Assembly: GCA_905182985.1 (NCBI GenBank)
Contig: CAJJDN010000099.1
Location: 26,040-90,039 of the forward strand
Direction: 5' to 3'
DNA length: 64,000 bases
DNA from: Paramecium sonneborni
Lineage: Eukaryota; Ciliophora; Oligohymenophorea; Peniculida; Parameciidae
How positions within the stretch are numbered: the first letter of the stretch is position 1; every line of letters starts with the position of its first letter. Below are positions 1 to 13,710 of this stretch, one piece after another. Position numbers and translations under genes: made by a program. The notes below the pieces were generated by a model, which searched no databases, had not been told where the DNA came from, and was given only the letters and a program-made list of their open reading frames with translations.

Positions 1-880
1 CTTTTTTTAATAAAAATATTTATAATGAATTCTTGCAATGAAGCACTACAAGATTTGAATACTGTTATTGAATTAAATCCTCATTTTTATAAGCTTTATT
101 GTTTAAAAGGTTCAATAATAAGTTAATTTAAAAGCATAAATACTAATATTCTTATATCATTTATAAGATGCTTTAGAAACATGCGATTTAGCAATATCGT
201 AAGAACCTGAAACCTATGAAGGATATTGTATTAAAGGTTCGAAAAGTTTACTAATTTATTTGCTTGTGGTTTATGTTAAATAATTTAGACCGAAATTTAA
301 AGTTAATGAAACAGTTTTAAGAAGTACTTAAGTACTGTGATTATGGAATTTCACTAAATTCTACTATTTGGATAGCATACCAATTAATAGACACATATGA
401 TATTATTATTAATTAGCTTATATTCTATTTAATTTGAATAATTATTAAAAAGCTTTAAAACTTATCAATGATTCTATTCAAAATAATCCTGAAGAAATAA
501 CAAATTTTATACTAAAAGGTTAAATATTATTAAATTTGATAGCAAAAATACTAATTCTTTATTATAAATTTAGCTAATCAAAAGCAATACAACAATATGA
601 AGATGCACTAATGAGTTTAGATGATGATGTTTAAATAAATCCTTCATCACATGATGCCTAGATATAATATAACTTCAGGTTTGACATTAGTTTTGATGGG
701 GCATTTAGATGAAGCACTTGAAAACATTGAAATTGCTATTTAAAGCCAACCTGAAAACTCATTGTTATTTAATAATAAAGGTATTCAAATAATTATTTCG
801 ATAGCATTTATTTGAAGACAAAAAGGTTTAAATTTTTTGATACACTGTTTGGGACATTATACAGAAGCAATTTCTAATTT
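1..880 (+). pseudogene. TPR-repeat protein relic, 5' end outside window
   Basis: Read with TAA/TAG as Gln, the + strand shows successive TPR-like helices: EALQDLNTVIELNP near 37-85, ALETCDLAISQEPETY near 168-220, FQEVLKYCDYGISLN near 315-360, ALKLINDSIQNNPEE near 452-495 and YEDALMSLDDDVQINP near 597-645. The breaks fall after the first base of the Gly codon in a K-G pair, as in the intact TPR gene at 27.5-32.2 kb. The intervening pieces here are longer (about 52-58 nt) and begin GTTC, one junction has no GT at all, and another leaves the frame. I read it as a decayed TPR gene with an intron in each repeat. It could be a real gene with unusual introns, but the lost donor argues against that. 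Confidence 0.55.
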
Positions 881-900
881 GCCTAACATTAAGTCCTGAA

Positions 901-1327
901 ATTTCTGTCATTCATGAAAATAAATGTAAATAAATTTATGATTTCTTAGAATATTTAGAATCATAATAAGGCACATTTAATGGCAAATAGCAAGTTCTAG
1001 AAAAAATATATTAGTTTATTAAAATATCTGACTAACAAATTTAAGATCGACCAGTTATCTAATAATAATTATCGATAGATCTCTTTGATCTATTTTGCTA
1101 GTAGTTAGGTTTTAAATTGTTTTTAAACATGAAGGAAACAAATGATTCAATATTTATACAATTGCAAAAGTGCAAATCTTACATACCTTTTCCCTTTATT
1201 ATGATATTTATTATATGAAAGTTCTGCTAAAATTACATAGCTTACTATTTCTTAACAATATATTAAAATGTTATTGGAGGAATAATTAAAGAAGTGCTAC
1301 CTAAATCTCAATCATATTTACAGATGA
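901..1327 (+). pseudogene. C-terminal piece of the upstream TPR relic (unknown domain)
   Basis: A + frame is open from 901 to a TGA at 1216-1218 (105 codons). It has a natural soluble composition, for example KCKQIYDFLEYLES and QLSIDLFDLFCQQLGFKLF. The same kind of sequence resumes in another frame from about 1214 to 1325 (YESSAKITQLTISQQYIKML). It lies just after the TPR-like segments and is probably their C-terminal part, split by a frameshift. I do not recognise the domain. Confidence 0.4.
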
Positions 1328-1329
1328 AA

Positions 1330-2815
1330 TTTATCATGATGTCAAAAATAAAAGGCATTAAATAAAATAAAAATATAATACCAAAATTAAAAGACTTTTG
1401 AATTTGTTATTGGCACAGCCATTCTAAAAATTAATTTTATCTAATAGATGCTTGAAGATCTGATACAGATGTACTCAATTTTGGAAGAGAAATTTCATTT
1501 GCAAAGTTATTTTATTTGTTATAAGCAAGACATAATTTGGATACTTGACAAATTAATAAGGCTAAGAAATATTTTAGGCAATCTGCTTATTTTGAGAAAG
1601 AGCTATAGCTGAGATATTCCTAATGTTCTTGAAGTTAAATATTTACACCCCCAATTAAAAAATTATGCAAATAAAAGAGCTTATATTTCTAAATAACCTT
1701 TAATACAACTAAAAATTTTATGGAAAAGCATTAGAGACTGCAAGACTTGTATAAAACTGAACTTTAAATCTCTCTAACATAAAAATTTGTCAAACTGGCA
1801 AATGATAACATCTTTATTTAAAGTACATTTTTAAGTTTAAATATAATCAAATGGATAGGTTAGAGGTCCACAAAAAAGAGTCATCACTTAAATTAACAAT
1901 GACCCAGGATATTTGGTATCAATGATCTCAACTTGAACTGAATAATAAATAATTGTATCCTATATCGCTAAATAAAATTATATTAATAATTTAAAATATT
2001 TTATATTGTAAAAGTTTATTGAGAAAGAAATATAAAATGAGTCTTAAACTGTAAAATGACTTCATTTAAATAATTACTCACCTAATTATATTTTCCTTAT
2101 TTGGCTTAATCACAATCTTCTCAAAGGGATGTCAATAAATGAGAGATCATTAGAAGAATGATCAATAAATTTTTCTTAGCTACACATTAAAAGGGATTTT
2201 AGTATTAGTAATATATTTAATTAATATAATGCCCCTTTACTCTATTTATAAAATTATTCAAATTTTTTTTTAACATAATAAGCTTACTTTTTGGTTTTTA
2301 ATACAATCTAATAATAAGCTTAATATTTTAAAAATAGGAATTTAATGTCTAATTTCGAATGGTAATTCATCTAAAATATCTTTAGTATTGAATATTATTC
2401 TTTATTCTATTTCTACTGAGATATAATGTAAAACCTCTAAAATGGCCATCTGAAATTTCAATGAAGATAAACTATTTCATAAAATAACTTTAGTCATTTT
2501 TCAACTATTGTCTTTATGTTGGAATGGGTTTCGTTTTTTGTTCTTAAATTTGGATTATATACTGGAGGCCTTAATGGTATGTGTATTTCTAACAATTTCT
2601 TCTTATTCTACTCAGCGCTCTCCTATTTAATGATCGAGAAATTAATATTTTTCAATTTTTTTTTTGAACATGATTAGAAATGTATTTTATAAATTTAGAT
2701 CCGTTTAACTCATTCATTTAAGCCTATTGCGAATCCAATTACATTTTAACAAAAGGAACACTCTTAAACTGATTTTTAGCATTGCACCTGAAATAACAAA
2801 TTGTGAAAAGTATTA
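1330..2815. other. AT-rich DNA with short broken frames
   Basis: No gene can be supported. Short + frames look weakly protein-like, for example one starting MSNFEWQFIQNIFSIEYYS at about 2345 and a hydrophobic piece (YCLYVGMGFVFCSQIWIIY) near 2505-2560, but each is cut by TGA or shifts frame within about 60 codons. They may be the eroded 5' part of the surface-protein relic that follows. Confidence 0.4.
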
Positions 2816-2819
2816 TTCT

Positions 2820-5800
2820 AATTGTTAATAATGTGTCCTTACTCCTAAATCAAAGGTTCAATGTGTAATCTCTAAATAGGGGTTTGTTAGCTTAATAATT
2901 ATAGGAAATTGTTACAAAAGTGAAAATCTAGAAAATTTTTTAATAGTCTTACTGTTTGTTATTTAAGGAGAATTTTTTGAGGGTGATTAATATTATTATT
3001 AATTTTCTCCAGATTAGTAAGGGAAAATTGAAGTTAAATGTAAAAATGGATATTAATTAACAATATTTTAATAGTGTAAAAAATATTGTATGCTTAAATT
3101 ATAAAGTTGATGAACTTTCTTTTCTTTTTTTTTTACAAATTCTTAAAATTACTACGAAAAACACGTTAGAGTTGAAACTGAAGGATAATGCATAGCCTGT
3201 TCTAATGTATACAGATATTGTTAAGTGATAGATGAAAAAAAAATTTCTGTAATTAATAAAATTATATTAGGCTTTGCAAATAAACTTTAAGCTGTAGGAA
3301 TCAAACTCTTAATTTACAATAAAATTTTTGAAATCAGTCGATGACCCTAATATAATAACCGATCCTTATTTTGCAAATATTAAATATTGTTTTAACTAGA
3401 GTTGCTATAATAGATTTTATTACACTTATTACATGTCTAAACACTAGATATATATGAAAGATGAATATGAAAAGTATATAAATTCGTAGTATTGCAACCT
3501 AATTGGAGAAGATGAAATGACAATACAATAACTTGGAAACTAGAAGTTCGGATTGGTTTTAGAAAAAAAATCTTTTCTTTAAAGTAATTAAAAATACAGT
3601 TCTTTACTTTAGGATTTATTTTGGAAAATATTAACAACAAAGTTGATATCACATTTAAAAATTTAATTTTAATTCATAGCAATTTTTCTGATGAAACAAT
3701 AATTCAAACTTAATTATATGCAAATATCTTATTTTAAGATTTAAAGATTATAGATTCTATCTTTAATAATTCCACTTTTTTTTATTTTAAAAACAATCAA
3801 TATCAATATCAATTTAAATAGAAAAATTAACTATCAATAATGGCATTTTACAAAACTCAACACTATTCAAAATAAATTACTTTTAAGCTATCATAACTAA
3901 AGGATATTCTTATTGAAAATTGTAAAATGTTCAATTCTTCATTTTTCTCCTTCTAAACAGATTTGGAAAATGAAAATTCAATCTAATTATTTGATGTTGA
4001 AATTAATTAATGTGATTTTTCTCTTTCCTATTTTTTTAAAAGCTATAATAAGCTTAATATAATTGCAAATAACCTCTTCATTCACAATAACAATCTTAAA
4101 AATTCATTGATTATTGTTTTTAATGATAATATAGAATTGAAGAGTGTTAGAACAAGTTAGAATATAAGATTTTCGATTTATCGACTTAATTGATTATAAA
4201 TGAATAAACACTTTTCTGCACAATTGTTGATTTTGAAGATAAATTAAATGCTTATAAAGAATCAAGTTTTTTGATCATAATTTATTCTAATCTTTAAATA
4301 AATAGTTTTATTATTAACATTAAAAATGTAAAAGTTTAATAAAATAAACTATTGAATAGTCAACAATTAATATTTTTAACTTAATTATTTAAACAATATT
4401 ACCTTTATATAATTCCAAAATACACCTATAAGTTAGATCTAAAAAGCTTCTTATTAAATTGAAATCAACTAGATTTTTATGAATCTTTAATATTTAAGAA
4501 TTCTTAATAAGAACTTAAAGTTACCATTTCATAATTTTGTAATAATCAATCCTAATAAAAAAATTAACTATTGCATGTTATTGGTTTTCAAAAATTATCA
4601 ATTACAAACTCTGAAACTGTTAATTTATTCAATATTAATTATTCAATAATGGATGCCTCTCTAAACAATTATTTAATGATTCCAAGTAATTAAGTTCTTA
4701 ATAAATATTTTTAATACTACATTTTTCAGTATAATAAAACTAATAAATGAGTTAAAAAAATTACCAAATAAACATGGATCACAAAGCTCTGATCTTTTAG
4801 AACTCTCAAATAGTCAATCTGGTTAAATCAATTAACTGCACTTTATCTTCAATTGGATTAATGGATGATTTTAGAATTGTTAAATCATTCAAAATATTCA
4901 TAACAACTTTGAGGAAGGTGAACACAGATCTCGGGAAAATAATTTATACATAAGAAGAAGAATTACTATTATTTAGATTCTCTTTCTTTCATGCTTTTTT
5001 TTATAATTAAGAAGAAAAGCTTTTATATGTTGAAATTAACTGTTAATCATCTCAATAATAGAATAGTGTGAATTATATATATGTAAATAAAAGGCTTTAA
5101 ATGCTATATTAAAGAATTTTATTTAAATTCTGGATGCTAAATTTTCTAATTAAGTTAAGGGTTTTACTCAGTAGTATATGATATAACAAAATGTTCAATA
5201 TTTGATAAAAAAAATTTAAAGCTTAACTGAGAATACTATAGAATTATTACAGGTTTTTGGAGAACTAAAGTTTTATCTTGATTAAATAGAGGAATGTCTT
5301 AAAGATTTAAAGTTTTGACAAGGAGGTTGGGGGTCGGGAAATTATCTCTGTAATTTAGTACATATTAGAGCATTATGTGAAGAATGTGAGATTTATAATG
5401 TAAGAGGAGACGGAAAATCTTTTTAATATTAATAAGACTTGTATTGTATCTCTTGTTTTGATATAAAAGACAGCATAATCCCATTTATTGCAGCATCAAT
5501 TTGGTAATTTAAATTATTATTTAGGTCATTTAAATTGATCTATATAACCTTAAGAAGTATTGAATGTTTTAATTAGTTATTAAAAATGTTGAAAATTATA
5601 ATAAAGAAACTAGAATAAGGTATATTTTTAAATTATTTTAAGGGCATAAAAGCCTTTTAATAAAAATTTTATTAATTTATTAATGGATATTCTCTATTAT
5701 TTTTACATTTAACAGAAAATTTTCCCTTCTATTACTTTTGTTGATGCAGCTTGTAATATTTCTTAATCTATGACTAATAATCTAGATAGAAAGTGAATCA

Positions 5801-6140
5801 ATAAAATTTATTTATTCTAAAATAATTACAATTTTTGTAGTGATGACATCTTAAGATATACAATAATTATTGGATTTCTTATTTAAAATTTCCATAAAAA
5901 GATGGGATTGTGTAATTTTAATTTGGAAGCTATTGCAAATACTTAACTATACCTTCATGTTTCTTATATGGTGGATTGGTTAAAATGTAATATTATTTTT
6001 ACTACTTTAAGTATTTTTTAGTTCTCTCAAAAAGAGATGTTTCAAATTTGAGTTACATACAGTGTGATGTTTCTCTTCCTTTTGGATCAAAAGAACATTT
6101 AATTTGGATTATCTCCTTCATTAACCCAGGTATTTAAATT
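2820..6140 (+). pseudogene. Giant ciliate surface protein relic (beta-helix/Cys-rich, multi-TM C-terminus)
   Basis: Protein-like + frames follow one another in family order. Cys-containing segments such as GKIEVKCKNGYQLTIFQQC (about 3020-3075) and QCIACSNVYRYCQ (about 3185-3235) come first. Next is a beta-helix-like stretch rich in 'IxNCxxFNxS' turns (DILIENCKMFNSSFFSF, about 3905-3960). Then comes a Cys-rich stalk with GGWGSGNYLC and ALCEECEIYNVRGDGK (about 5320-5425), then membrane segments (SIIPFIAASIWQF, about 5470-5510). From memory, the order matches large ciliate surface proteins with a C-terminal membrane domain. The frame changes several times. A TGA at 5316-5318 sits where the motif (C.GGW) would have Cys. 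This is a decayed copy rather than a working gene. Confidence 0.55.
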
Positions 6141-6374
6141 AGAAAACATTTTTTGTTATTTAATCAATGAATACAATAATATTAGTTATTTTTGGAAAGC
6201 AATAAATTTCATTAAAAAGACAATTATTATTCTAATATTAACGTATTTTGATACTAATTATCATTCACATATATAATCACTATTAAATTTTATACATATT
6301 AGTTAGTAGCGTTATAGGAAATTAATATAATTAAAATAATTTTTTATATTAGGTATTAAGGAATGATGAATGAG

Positions 6375-7030
6375 TCAATAAACCAAAATATTATTAATAA
6401 TTGATTTTTGAATTAGAATATAATTCTTAATGAACCCTTTATTTTATAATTAAGTCTATATCTTCCAAATTAAACAACATAATTTTTTAATAAATTTTTA
6501 TATATGGCAAATTATAATAACACCTATCTCATAACATTAATAGATGAATAATGAACAATGAATACAATAAAATCGCTTAAATCCTAAATTGGAACAAATT
6601 TCAAGAGGAATTTAAGAACAAGTGTTTGGGTCATAACTTTAACATTTGCCTTACTAATTAAGCCAGCAAAATGAATTCTCATTTTCAAAACTATTTTTAC
6701 GATTTTCTGGAGTTTAAGAAGCACAGGTAACTGGAGTATAAGAATTACATTTATAAACACCATTTGTTTAAGTTGCTTCAGCTACAAAATTGGCTCTCTT
6801 AAGCATACATTCTATTTAAGTGAAGGCTGTATATTTTGAACAATCTCCAGTAGATTCCATCTGGGTTAATAGAAAATGAAAAACGTTTCACATCTTTCAA
6901 GAATTATAGAACCACAAGTTTAATTACTCCAAGAACAATATGCTACGTTGTTACATTAAGTTTAATTGCTGAATATTTCACAATCACATCTATTTTTACT
7001 TTATAGACTCTCATTAACACTTAAGAATAC
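6375..7030 (-). pseudogene. Cys-rich surface-antigen-like fragment
   Basis: On the - strand two overlapping frames have regularly spaced Cys and Trp: CNNVAYCSWSNQTCGS in the upstream part (about 6900-6950), then TGDCSKYTAFTQIEC and NSFCWLNQQGKCQSYDPNTC (about 6650-6850). The C-x-W-x(3)-C pattern recalls the periodic Cys repeats of ciliate GPI-anchored surface antigens. The two parts are in different frames, and no signal peptide or start is evident. The second frame stays open to the TGA at 6375, but its last 60 codons look non-coding. It is a fragment or pseudogene; the family assignment is an inference from Cys spacing only. Confidence 0.4.
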
Positions 7031-7034
7031 TAAG

Positions 7035-9195
7035 CAAAGTATAATTCTTAAAGACATTAAATTAAAAATGAATATCAACAAATAATTTCACAGCTTTAAA
7101 TACTTATTAACTATCAATTATGGCATCTTATAATTGAAAATAATTATATAAATTCAAATAAAAAGATATCACAATCTAAAAAAATCAATTTTATTTAATA
7201 TTTATTAATCATAATTACTATATTACTTATATAATCAAACGATGCATAAAATTAATTAAATATTATTATATTAGATGTTTAATTAATTAAAAAAATACTA
7301 TCATAATTTAAATATAATACTTAAATAAGAAGGCTATTATTTTATGAATTAGTATAACAAATAATATTAAAAAAGGGTGTAGGAGTATTTATTAAACAAA
7401 AATCAATTTTGGAAAAATAATTAATTTAATCTTTTTGGATTATGTTAAATTTACAATATAATCATGTTCTAAATTAGAAGTAAATAATAACTAAATATTA
7501 TTTATGATAATACCCTGTTGACAATTACATTTATAAATGTTTACTCAATAAAAGTTTTTATCCGTATATTCATAGAGTGTCACCGATTCATTTTGAAAAT
7601 AAGTGAAAATTGAAAATTATAAACAATAAATTGATTAAGAAACTAGATTAATGTTAAAATAAAGAAGCAAAAATTAAAGTATTTACAATAATACTCTATA
7701 TTTATATAAGATTCAATAAGAACCAGTATAATCAAAGAAAGAGAAGAAAAAAAGAATTAAATTAGCAAATTTTTAAAATGATTAGCAGATCTAATTTATA
7801 ATTTAATTGATGTGAATTATAATTTAAAATTTTACATCATAACTAGAGTGATCAATCAAGTTATTATTAGATTGAAATGCTGCAACTCCCAAATAAATTA
7901 TGGGATATCTATTTATTATAATGAGATTCACTTTTAAATTATCAGCGAAAGCTTAAAAAATATAAAAATATTTTTAGAGTTTTTAGCTCAAAATATCAAT
8001 TATTTAAAAGATTTCTTGTTCTTCTTAATTATAAATTACTTCAAAAAATAATTTATTTATAAATCTAATTATCAAAATTCATTATTCTTTATCTTCACAA
8101 TCATTGAACTAAATTTAATTATGTTTGATTGTATTCATCTTTTAATTGTTCAATTGACTTAATTATATTAATAAACCTAAGATACTTAACATTATTATAT
8201 TAACATTTCATTTTATTATCCTAAAAATTCTTTTACTTTGGTAATTGTATCTTTTATTGTGATATATTCTTTTCTTGGAAACTATTAAATATATATTTCC
8301 CTAAACAATAAATTTTTACCTGAATAATCTATTATTTTTGTTTATAATCATAATTCTCTTGTCATGTTATATAATGATTTTAGATTTGGGTTTTCCTAAT
8401 TATATATTTTTTAAACATAGACATAAAAATTGGGCTAAATCTAAAAAAAATTCTAAATAATATGTAATATGATTTTATTATGCAATTAAAAGATAAATAA
8501 GTAAATTGTAAGATATCATCTGAAATTTTTAAAAAAAGCTGTTTATATGATTCAACTCAACTTGATTTAAAGTTAATTCGATAAAATAATTGAAATTTTT
8601 GTTTTTATCAGTATATATTAAAACTAAAATTTTCATTTTAGCTTAGTTAAAAATATTTTTAATACTAATATTTATAATCAAATTATTTCAGGCTTATAAA
8701 AGAGAATAAAATAACAACCTTGTTCAGAAAGAAAAAGTTCTTTAAAAATGATTAATGATACTAAAATTATTCATTTTTTGGTCAAGGAGAATAGTCTTTT
8801 TTTTTTGATTAAGATAAGTTGAATTTAGATTGATTGAATTTATTTGAGATTTTAATAAAATTTTAAATTCCATTTTTCAAATATAATAAATACAATAATT
8901 TATATAAATTTCTTATTCAATATTTTATACAAATAAATTTACTTACATATTAAATAAAGTTACCTATAGAATCGAATAATAAATTCATCATCCTCAAATT
9001 CTGGTCACCACCATATACACAATAGATATTATTTTTTTAAAGTAATATAAAACTTACAAATATAGTATGTTGATATAGAATGATTAGAGCAAGGAAATAT
9101 TTATTATTTTTACAATAATTCCTTTCAATTTTTGTTTGTATATTTTTTAATGAAAACTATAGAGAAAAATTTAAATTAAAAATTTAATTTTATTT
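7035..9195. other. AT-rich DNA, no gene seen
   Basis: About 2.2 kb of very AT-rich sequence with frequent TGA in all frames and many A/T homopolymers. I found no protein-like frame longer than about 30 codons, no tRNA-like cloverleaf and no tandem array. Confidence 0.5.
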
Positions 9196-9197
9196 TA

Positions 9198-9844
9198 GAT
9201 TACATCATTTATGATGAAGTTGTTATTAACAATTCTGAAAAAAACTTAATACTTTAATTTGAAGTAATATAAATAGTAAAAGATTTTTTCGAATGTTCTG
9301 ATACTAATGAAAATTACTTTAGTATTTTACGAATTAATAAAACCTCTTTAGTTTACTTAACTATAGAGAAGCCAAAAAAGATTCTTTTTCTTTGAGAAAA
9401 ATAGATATGATTAACTAATAATTTATAAGAGGAAATTAGAATTTAATGAAGAAAAAGACTGAGGACTTTAATTTATAAATAGTTTAGACTAATGAATGCA
9501 TCTGGGGAATTAATTATTTTTTAATATAAAAAGATTAGTGGTATTTACTTAATTTAATTGAAACATAGTTAACAAATGTTTATTCATATGATTTAGATGT
9601 CTATAGAAATATTTATGTAATCCTTTCAGAAAAATAGCTTTACAAAAAAACAATAAATGGCCAAAAATTAAAAACAATAGTTAAATTCTAAACCTACTGA
9701 TAAAGTTTTCTTAATAAACCTCTATCTTTTGAAACTATTGCGCTTTATTCATAAGAGTTATATAAATCTTACTCAACAACTCTAATTGATATTAAATAAT
9801 AAATCTCCTTACATCTATGCCTATTGAAACTATTTACAAAATGA
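9198..9844 (+). pseudogene. Unknown protein relic
   Basis: A + frame from 9198 reads as ordinary protein for about 65 codons (IIYDEVVINNSEKNL, ENYFSILRINKTSLVYL). It resumes in a second frame from about 9447 (NECIWGINYFLIQKDQWYLL, YSYDLDVYRNIYVILSEKQ) and ends at a TGA at 9842-9844. Inside the second part a TGA falls between FQTY and QSFLNKPLSFE, with sensible residues on both sides. No known domain is recognised; the alternating hydrophobic pattern suggests beta structure. Confidence 0.35.
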
Positions 9845-10685
9845 CTAAAATTGTCTCAAAAACAAAATTTGTTCTCGAAATTTATTATATATACGCTTGT
9901 TAGTAGTTCTTTCCTTAATTACATTAATTCAAATTTTAGATATATTATTATTTTCTCATTGATATTGTATTCTAAATTATCATATGTATTATATTTATCC
10001 ATAAATAACTAATTTAATGATTTATTGTACTATCAAAACGATAAGATTTTATATATAATTAATTTCTATTAAATTCTATTTTTTCCAATAATTTCTTTAT
10101 TAAAATATATTACAACAGTTCTTATTATAGATCCTCTTACTCTTTTGTTATTAGTGAAAATGCTGATAACTAAAAAATGAAAATATACGAACTTTATAAA
10201 TCTGATTTCATTAAAATTATTTAAGAGATTTAAAAATAAAAAAAATAATATTAAATATTTATAAAACTTGGTATAATAATAAGATTTTATATTATTCGCC
10301 TAAAGTTTGTATGCTTTTATCCATCTTGAATATTATTTTTTATTACTTTTAAGATTAATTCTATATATTATTTTATTCAAATTATCTAAATGATATCTCC
10401 TTTTTTATTATAGTTTTATTCATAAAATAACTGAACAAAGGCATTTAATCAATAATTTCTTGGCATAAACTTAAGAAAATTTGATTTAAAAGAAAAATCT
10501 ACTTAAATTATCAATTATATAAATTATATAGATCTATTTATCATCACATGTTATTAATCTATTTTTTCTTTTTAAATGTTTATCATCTTTCTAAACGTAT
10601 CTAAATACTTCAAAAATTAATAATCATAAATTCTTTATTGATTATATATTTTTAGATTCCTAATATACATAATAATTTCTTTTAA
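9845..10685. other. AT-rich DNA, no gene seen
   Basis: No frame with protein-like composition was found on either strand. The stretch contains only short AT-rich runs. Confidence 0.5.
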
Positions 10686-11801
10686 AGGATAAAAGCTGAA
10701 AACTTTGATAGTTGTGTTTAAAGCGATATTAATTAATTCAAATGGAATGGGAAACGAAAACTTTATGAAAATACTTTTGATTTTTAAGAAGATTGTAGTA
10801 TTACAGTTTATAAGTAGGCTTTTATAAGATAGGCTTTTAATGTCTTTAGGTTATCCAACTAAAAGCATGACAATCGTTTTTAAAAGTTTTAATGAAATAA
10901 AATAGTAAATCAGCTTATATTTCTATTGAGAGCTTTTTAATAATTCATAGTAATCTTTTATGGAATTAATCATTTATTCCATATTTGATTGCTGAAGAAA
11001 ATAATTCATTCAAAAAGGAGAATGGTTTAGATGTATCAGATATATTTAATAGTCCAGATATAGTATGTGAATATGTACATTCTTATGGTTTGTATGAAAT
11101 TCAGTTATTTTTATTGAAATATTGTTCAAGAAATTAAATTGTAAATCTAAGACAATTAGTAATTAGTAGTGTATTTATTTTGATTTAATTATTCAATCAT
11201 GTAGATTAAAGGAAATTGAATGTGAATATCGTTGTTTGAATCTAAAAATGATTACATACCTAATTACACCTAATTTGAAAATGTATATTGCGCTGTTAAA
11301 TAATATTCATCATAAATGTTCCATTAGATTATATGGATGCAAACTTATGTAGCAATATGTGTTCAATTGAATTTTCAATACTTAAAGGTCTTGAGAAGAT
11401 ATATTGTATTAATAAATTGGAATTAATGTACTTATCCGTTCACTTTTTTAATAATTTTAAATCATTTAACATGTTTATAGCCTAATTTGAAAGCTTATAT
11501 AAACTTAATTATTCATATTCCAAAACATTAAATAAATCCAAATCATAGTTCTAGTGCAAATTACATTTGTTTCTCTAATTAATCAAATGAATGTTAGATA
11601 CCTATTAGTGATGATTTAGAATGTGATAAACCAGAACTTGAATGTGTTTTTAATACTAAAAATCATAGAAGTGTATTTTAAAATTAAAAATGCCAAAATT
11701 TACCATTATATTCAATTATTTCAGAATTAGATTATTAACATAAATCTTAACTACTTGTATTTATTAATAAATTTATTTATCCTCAATTATAATTAAATTG
11801 A
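10686..11801 (+). pseudogene. Unknown gene or relic with a recognisable 20-nt intron
   Basis: The + strand reads coherently from 10686 (FDSCVQSDINQFKWNGKRKL). A GT...AG piece of 20 nt at about 10888-10907 restores the frame into SAYISIESFLIIHSNLLWN, which is good evidence for a real ciliate intron. The frame stays open to about 11235. Coherent text then moves to other frames: DYMDANLCSNMCSIEFSILK from about 11330 to the TGA at 11588, then Cys-containing sequence (ISDDLECDKPELECVFN) to the TGA at 11799-11801. These later shifts have no obvious intron, so it may be a recent pseudogene or contain introns I could not place. No family is recognised. Confidence 0.4.
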
Positions 11802-12796
11802 ATTTTTTTTAATTTTATACAGAATAATTATTATCCAGAAACAAGTCTAAAAATTCTTTAATATAGTAATAATAATATAATAATATAATAATATTATTAA
11901 ATTATTTACAAAAGTCAAATATAATAAAGTAATATTAATTTTTAGATAAATCCTCTTTCAATAATAAAAATTAAATTTTTTTTCCATTTGAATTGCAATT
12001 TTATTAATTTGCTTATCTAACTGTTAATCCAATTAGTAATATTATTTCCTCAAACATGATTAAAATAAAAACAAATAACTCATTCTTTCTAAACTAAATG
12101 ATATCATAACTTCGTTAAAATCTACATTACAATTATTCATGAGCATCGTCTTATTAAATAAAAACTTTGAAATAATGTTGAAAAGGTAAGGGTTTCTTAT
12201 AAATTTAGTTAATCTATTCAAAAGGCACAATATATATTTATAGTGTTTGAAATTTTATTATTTCAGGATGTTTATAAATTAAAACCATATTTTTAAATAA
12301 ATCAAGTTTGTGTATTTATTTTTATTATACCAGTAAATTTGATTTAAAATTTTAAAAATTTTTAACAAATATTACAAACTGTAAAATAAGAAAATTAGAT
12401 CTTAACCTACAATCAATAAAATAGATTGAAAATCCCTACTAGATTTGTATGATACGAGAAAAAATGCAATCGGATTATTAATAGATTTATTCAAAGAAAT
12501 TCTAGATGTTTCAAAATATTCACTGCAACCCCAAAAAAAATATTTAAACATTGTTTTGAAATATTTTTAAATGAATCATTTTTGATAGATTTCGTATTAT
12601 TTCAATAATATTAAGAAAATAAGTTGAAAAAGTGATGTTTATTCTATCCAATGATGCCTGAATTTTTCAATAGAGAAAATCCTAATTTTATTATAAAAAT
12701 AATGAAGGTAAAGAAATACTCATTTTATTATCAGAGTAAATTAAATTAATTATTAGAATTGGTAAGAGGAATATATTAAATGATGATAAAATATAA
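11802..12796. other. AT-rich DNA with an (AAT)/(ATA) microsatellite
   Basis: No gene is supported. A short AATATA-type microsatellite lies at about 11861-11905. The rest has frequent TGA in every frame. Confidence 0.45.
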
Positions 12797-13400
12797 GAAA
12801 ACCTTTGGAAATATTCTTTTTTATCCTTATAAATGCTTTAAAACCAAACTATATTAAATCAATAATCAGACGAAGCTAAAATTAAAATTCATAAATTTTA
12901 ATTGTCTTTTATTTAAATTCCAAACGCAGATAATAACCAATTTAAACAAGATTAATAGGTTCATATTATATAAAAATTAATTTGTCTAATAAATTCAAAA
13001 TGAATCTCATTTTATTACCTCTTATTGAAAAAAAATTAAGAAGGCTGATTTCAATTAACTTTTAAATAATTTGAAGATTGACTAAAGATTAAATAGCTTC
13101 ATTTTTCTTAACAAAAGGTTTGTGTATTTAATTTTGGTTTTGATTTTATTATAAACAATATTAAATAATTTATCAAACTTCTATAATTAATTAATTCTAA
13201 AAAAAATGATTATTTTTCTGAATTTAATCTTTTTAATTCTTATCATTAAGTTTATTATGATAACATTTCTTAATGATGCACTTTTTCCTCTTAATCAAAA
13301 TTAAACAAGAACAAGAACATGTCAATATCTCACAAAATTACTTTTTCAGAATTTGATCAAGGACCTTTAATATTGTTAATGTTTGGAAAATTAATATGAC
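12797..13400 (+). pseudogene. Unknown protein relic with repeated in-frame TGA
   Basis: One + frame reads as protein from ENLWKYSFLSLQMLQNQ at 12797 onward. It is interrupted by TGA at 13001-13003, 13046-13048 and 13079-13081, yet the same frame continues sensibly after each: ISFYYLLLKKNQEG, then FQLTFKQFED, then LKIKQLHFSQQKVCVFNFGF. The spacing and context (NSK-x-ISFYY, EG-x-FQL, ED-x-LKI) suggest that all three were Trp codons (TGG to TGA). The frame runs to another TGA near 13275 and again stays readable after it. The family is not recognised with confidence. Confidence 0.45.
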
Positions 13401-13710
13401 AAAGGACGAAAATGAATTGTAAGCTTCTATTTTTAAAAAAGATAAAAAATGAAATTAAAGATTTAAGTGAATTTTTTTAATTTCATTTGATGATTAAGAA
13501 ATATAGGTAATAAATTTGTTTAACTTAATTGAATTAAAAAAGAAAACATTTAAACTTAATAATCAAAAAGAATTATTCTTTTCAACTTTTTTATTTATTA
13601 TTTCTTACTTTATATAAAAATATCATAAGTGCTATATGGGATATGGGAATTAAGATATGAGGTGAATTTGTATATTAAAATTATTTTATTCAATTTCTGA
13701 TAAAGATTGA

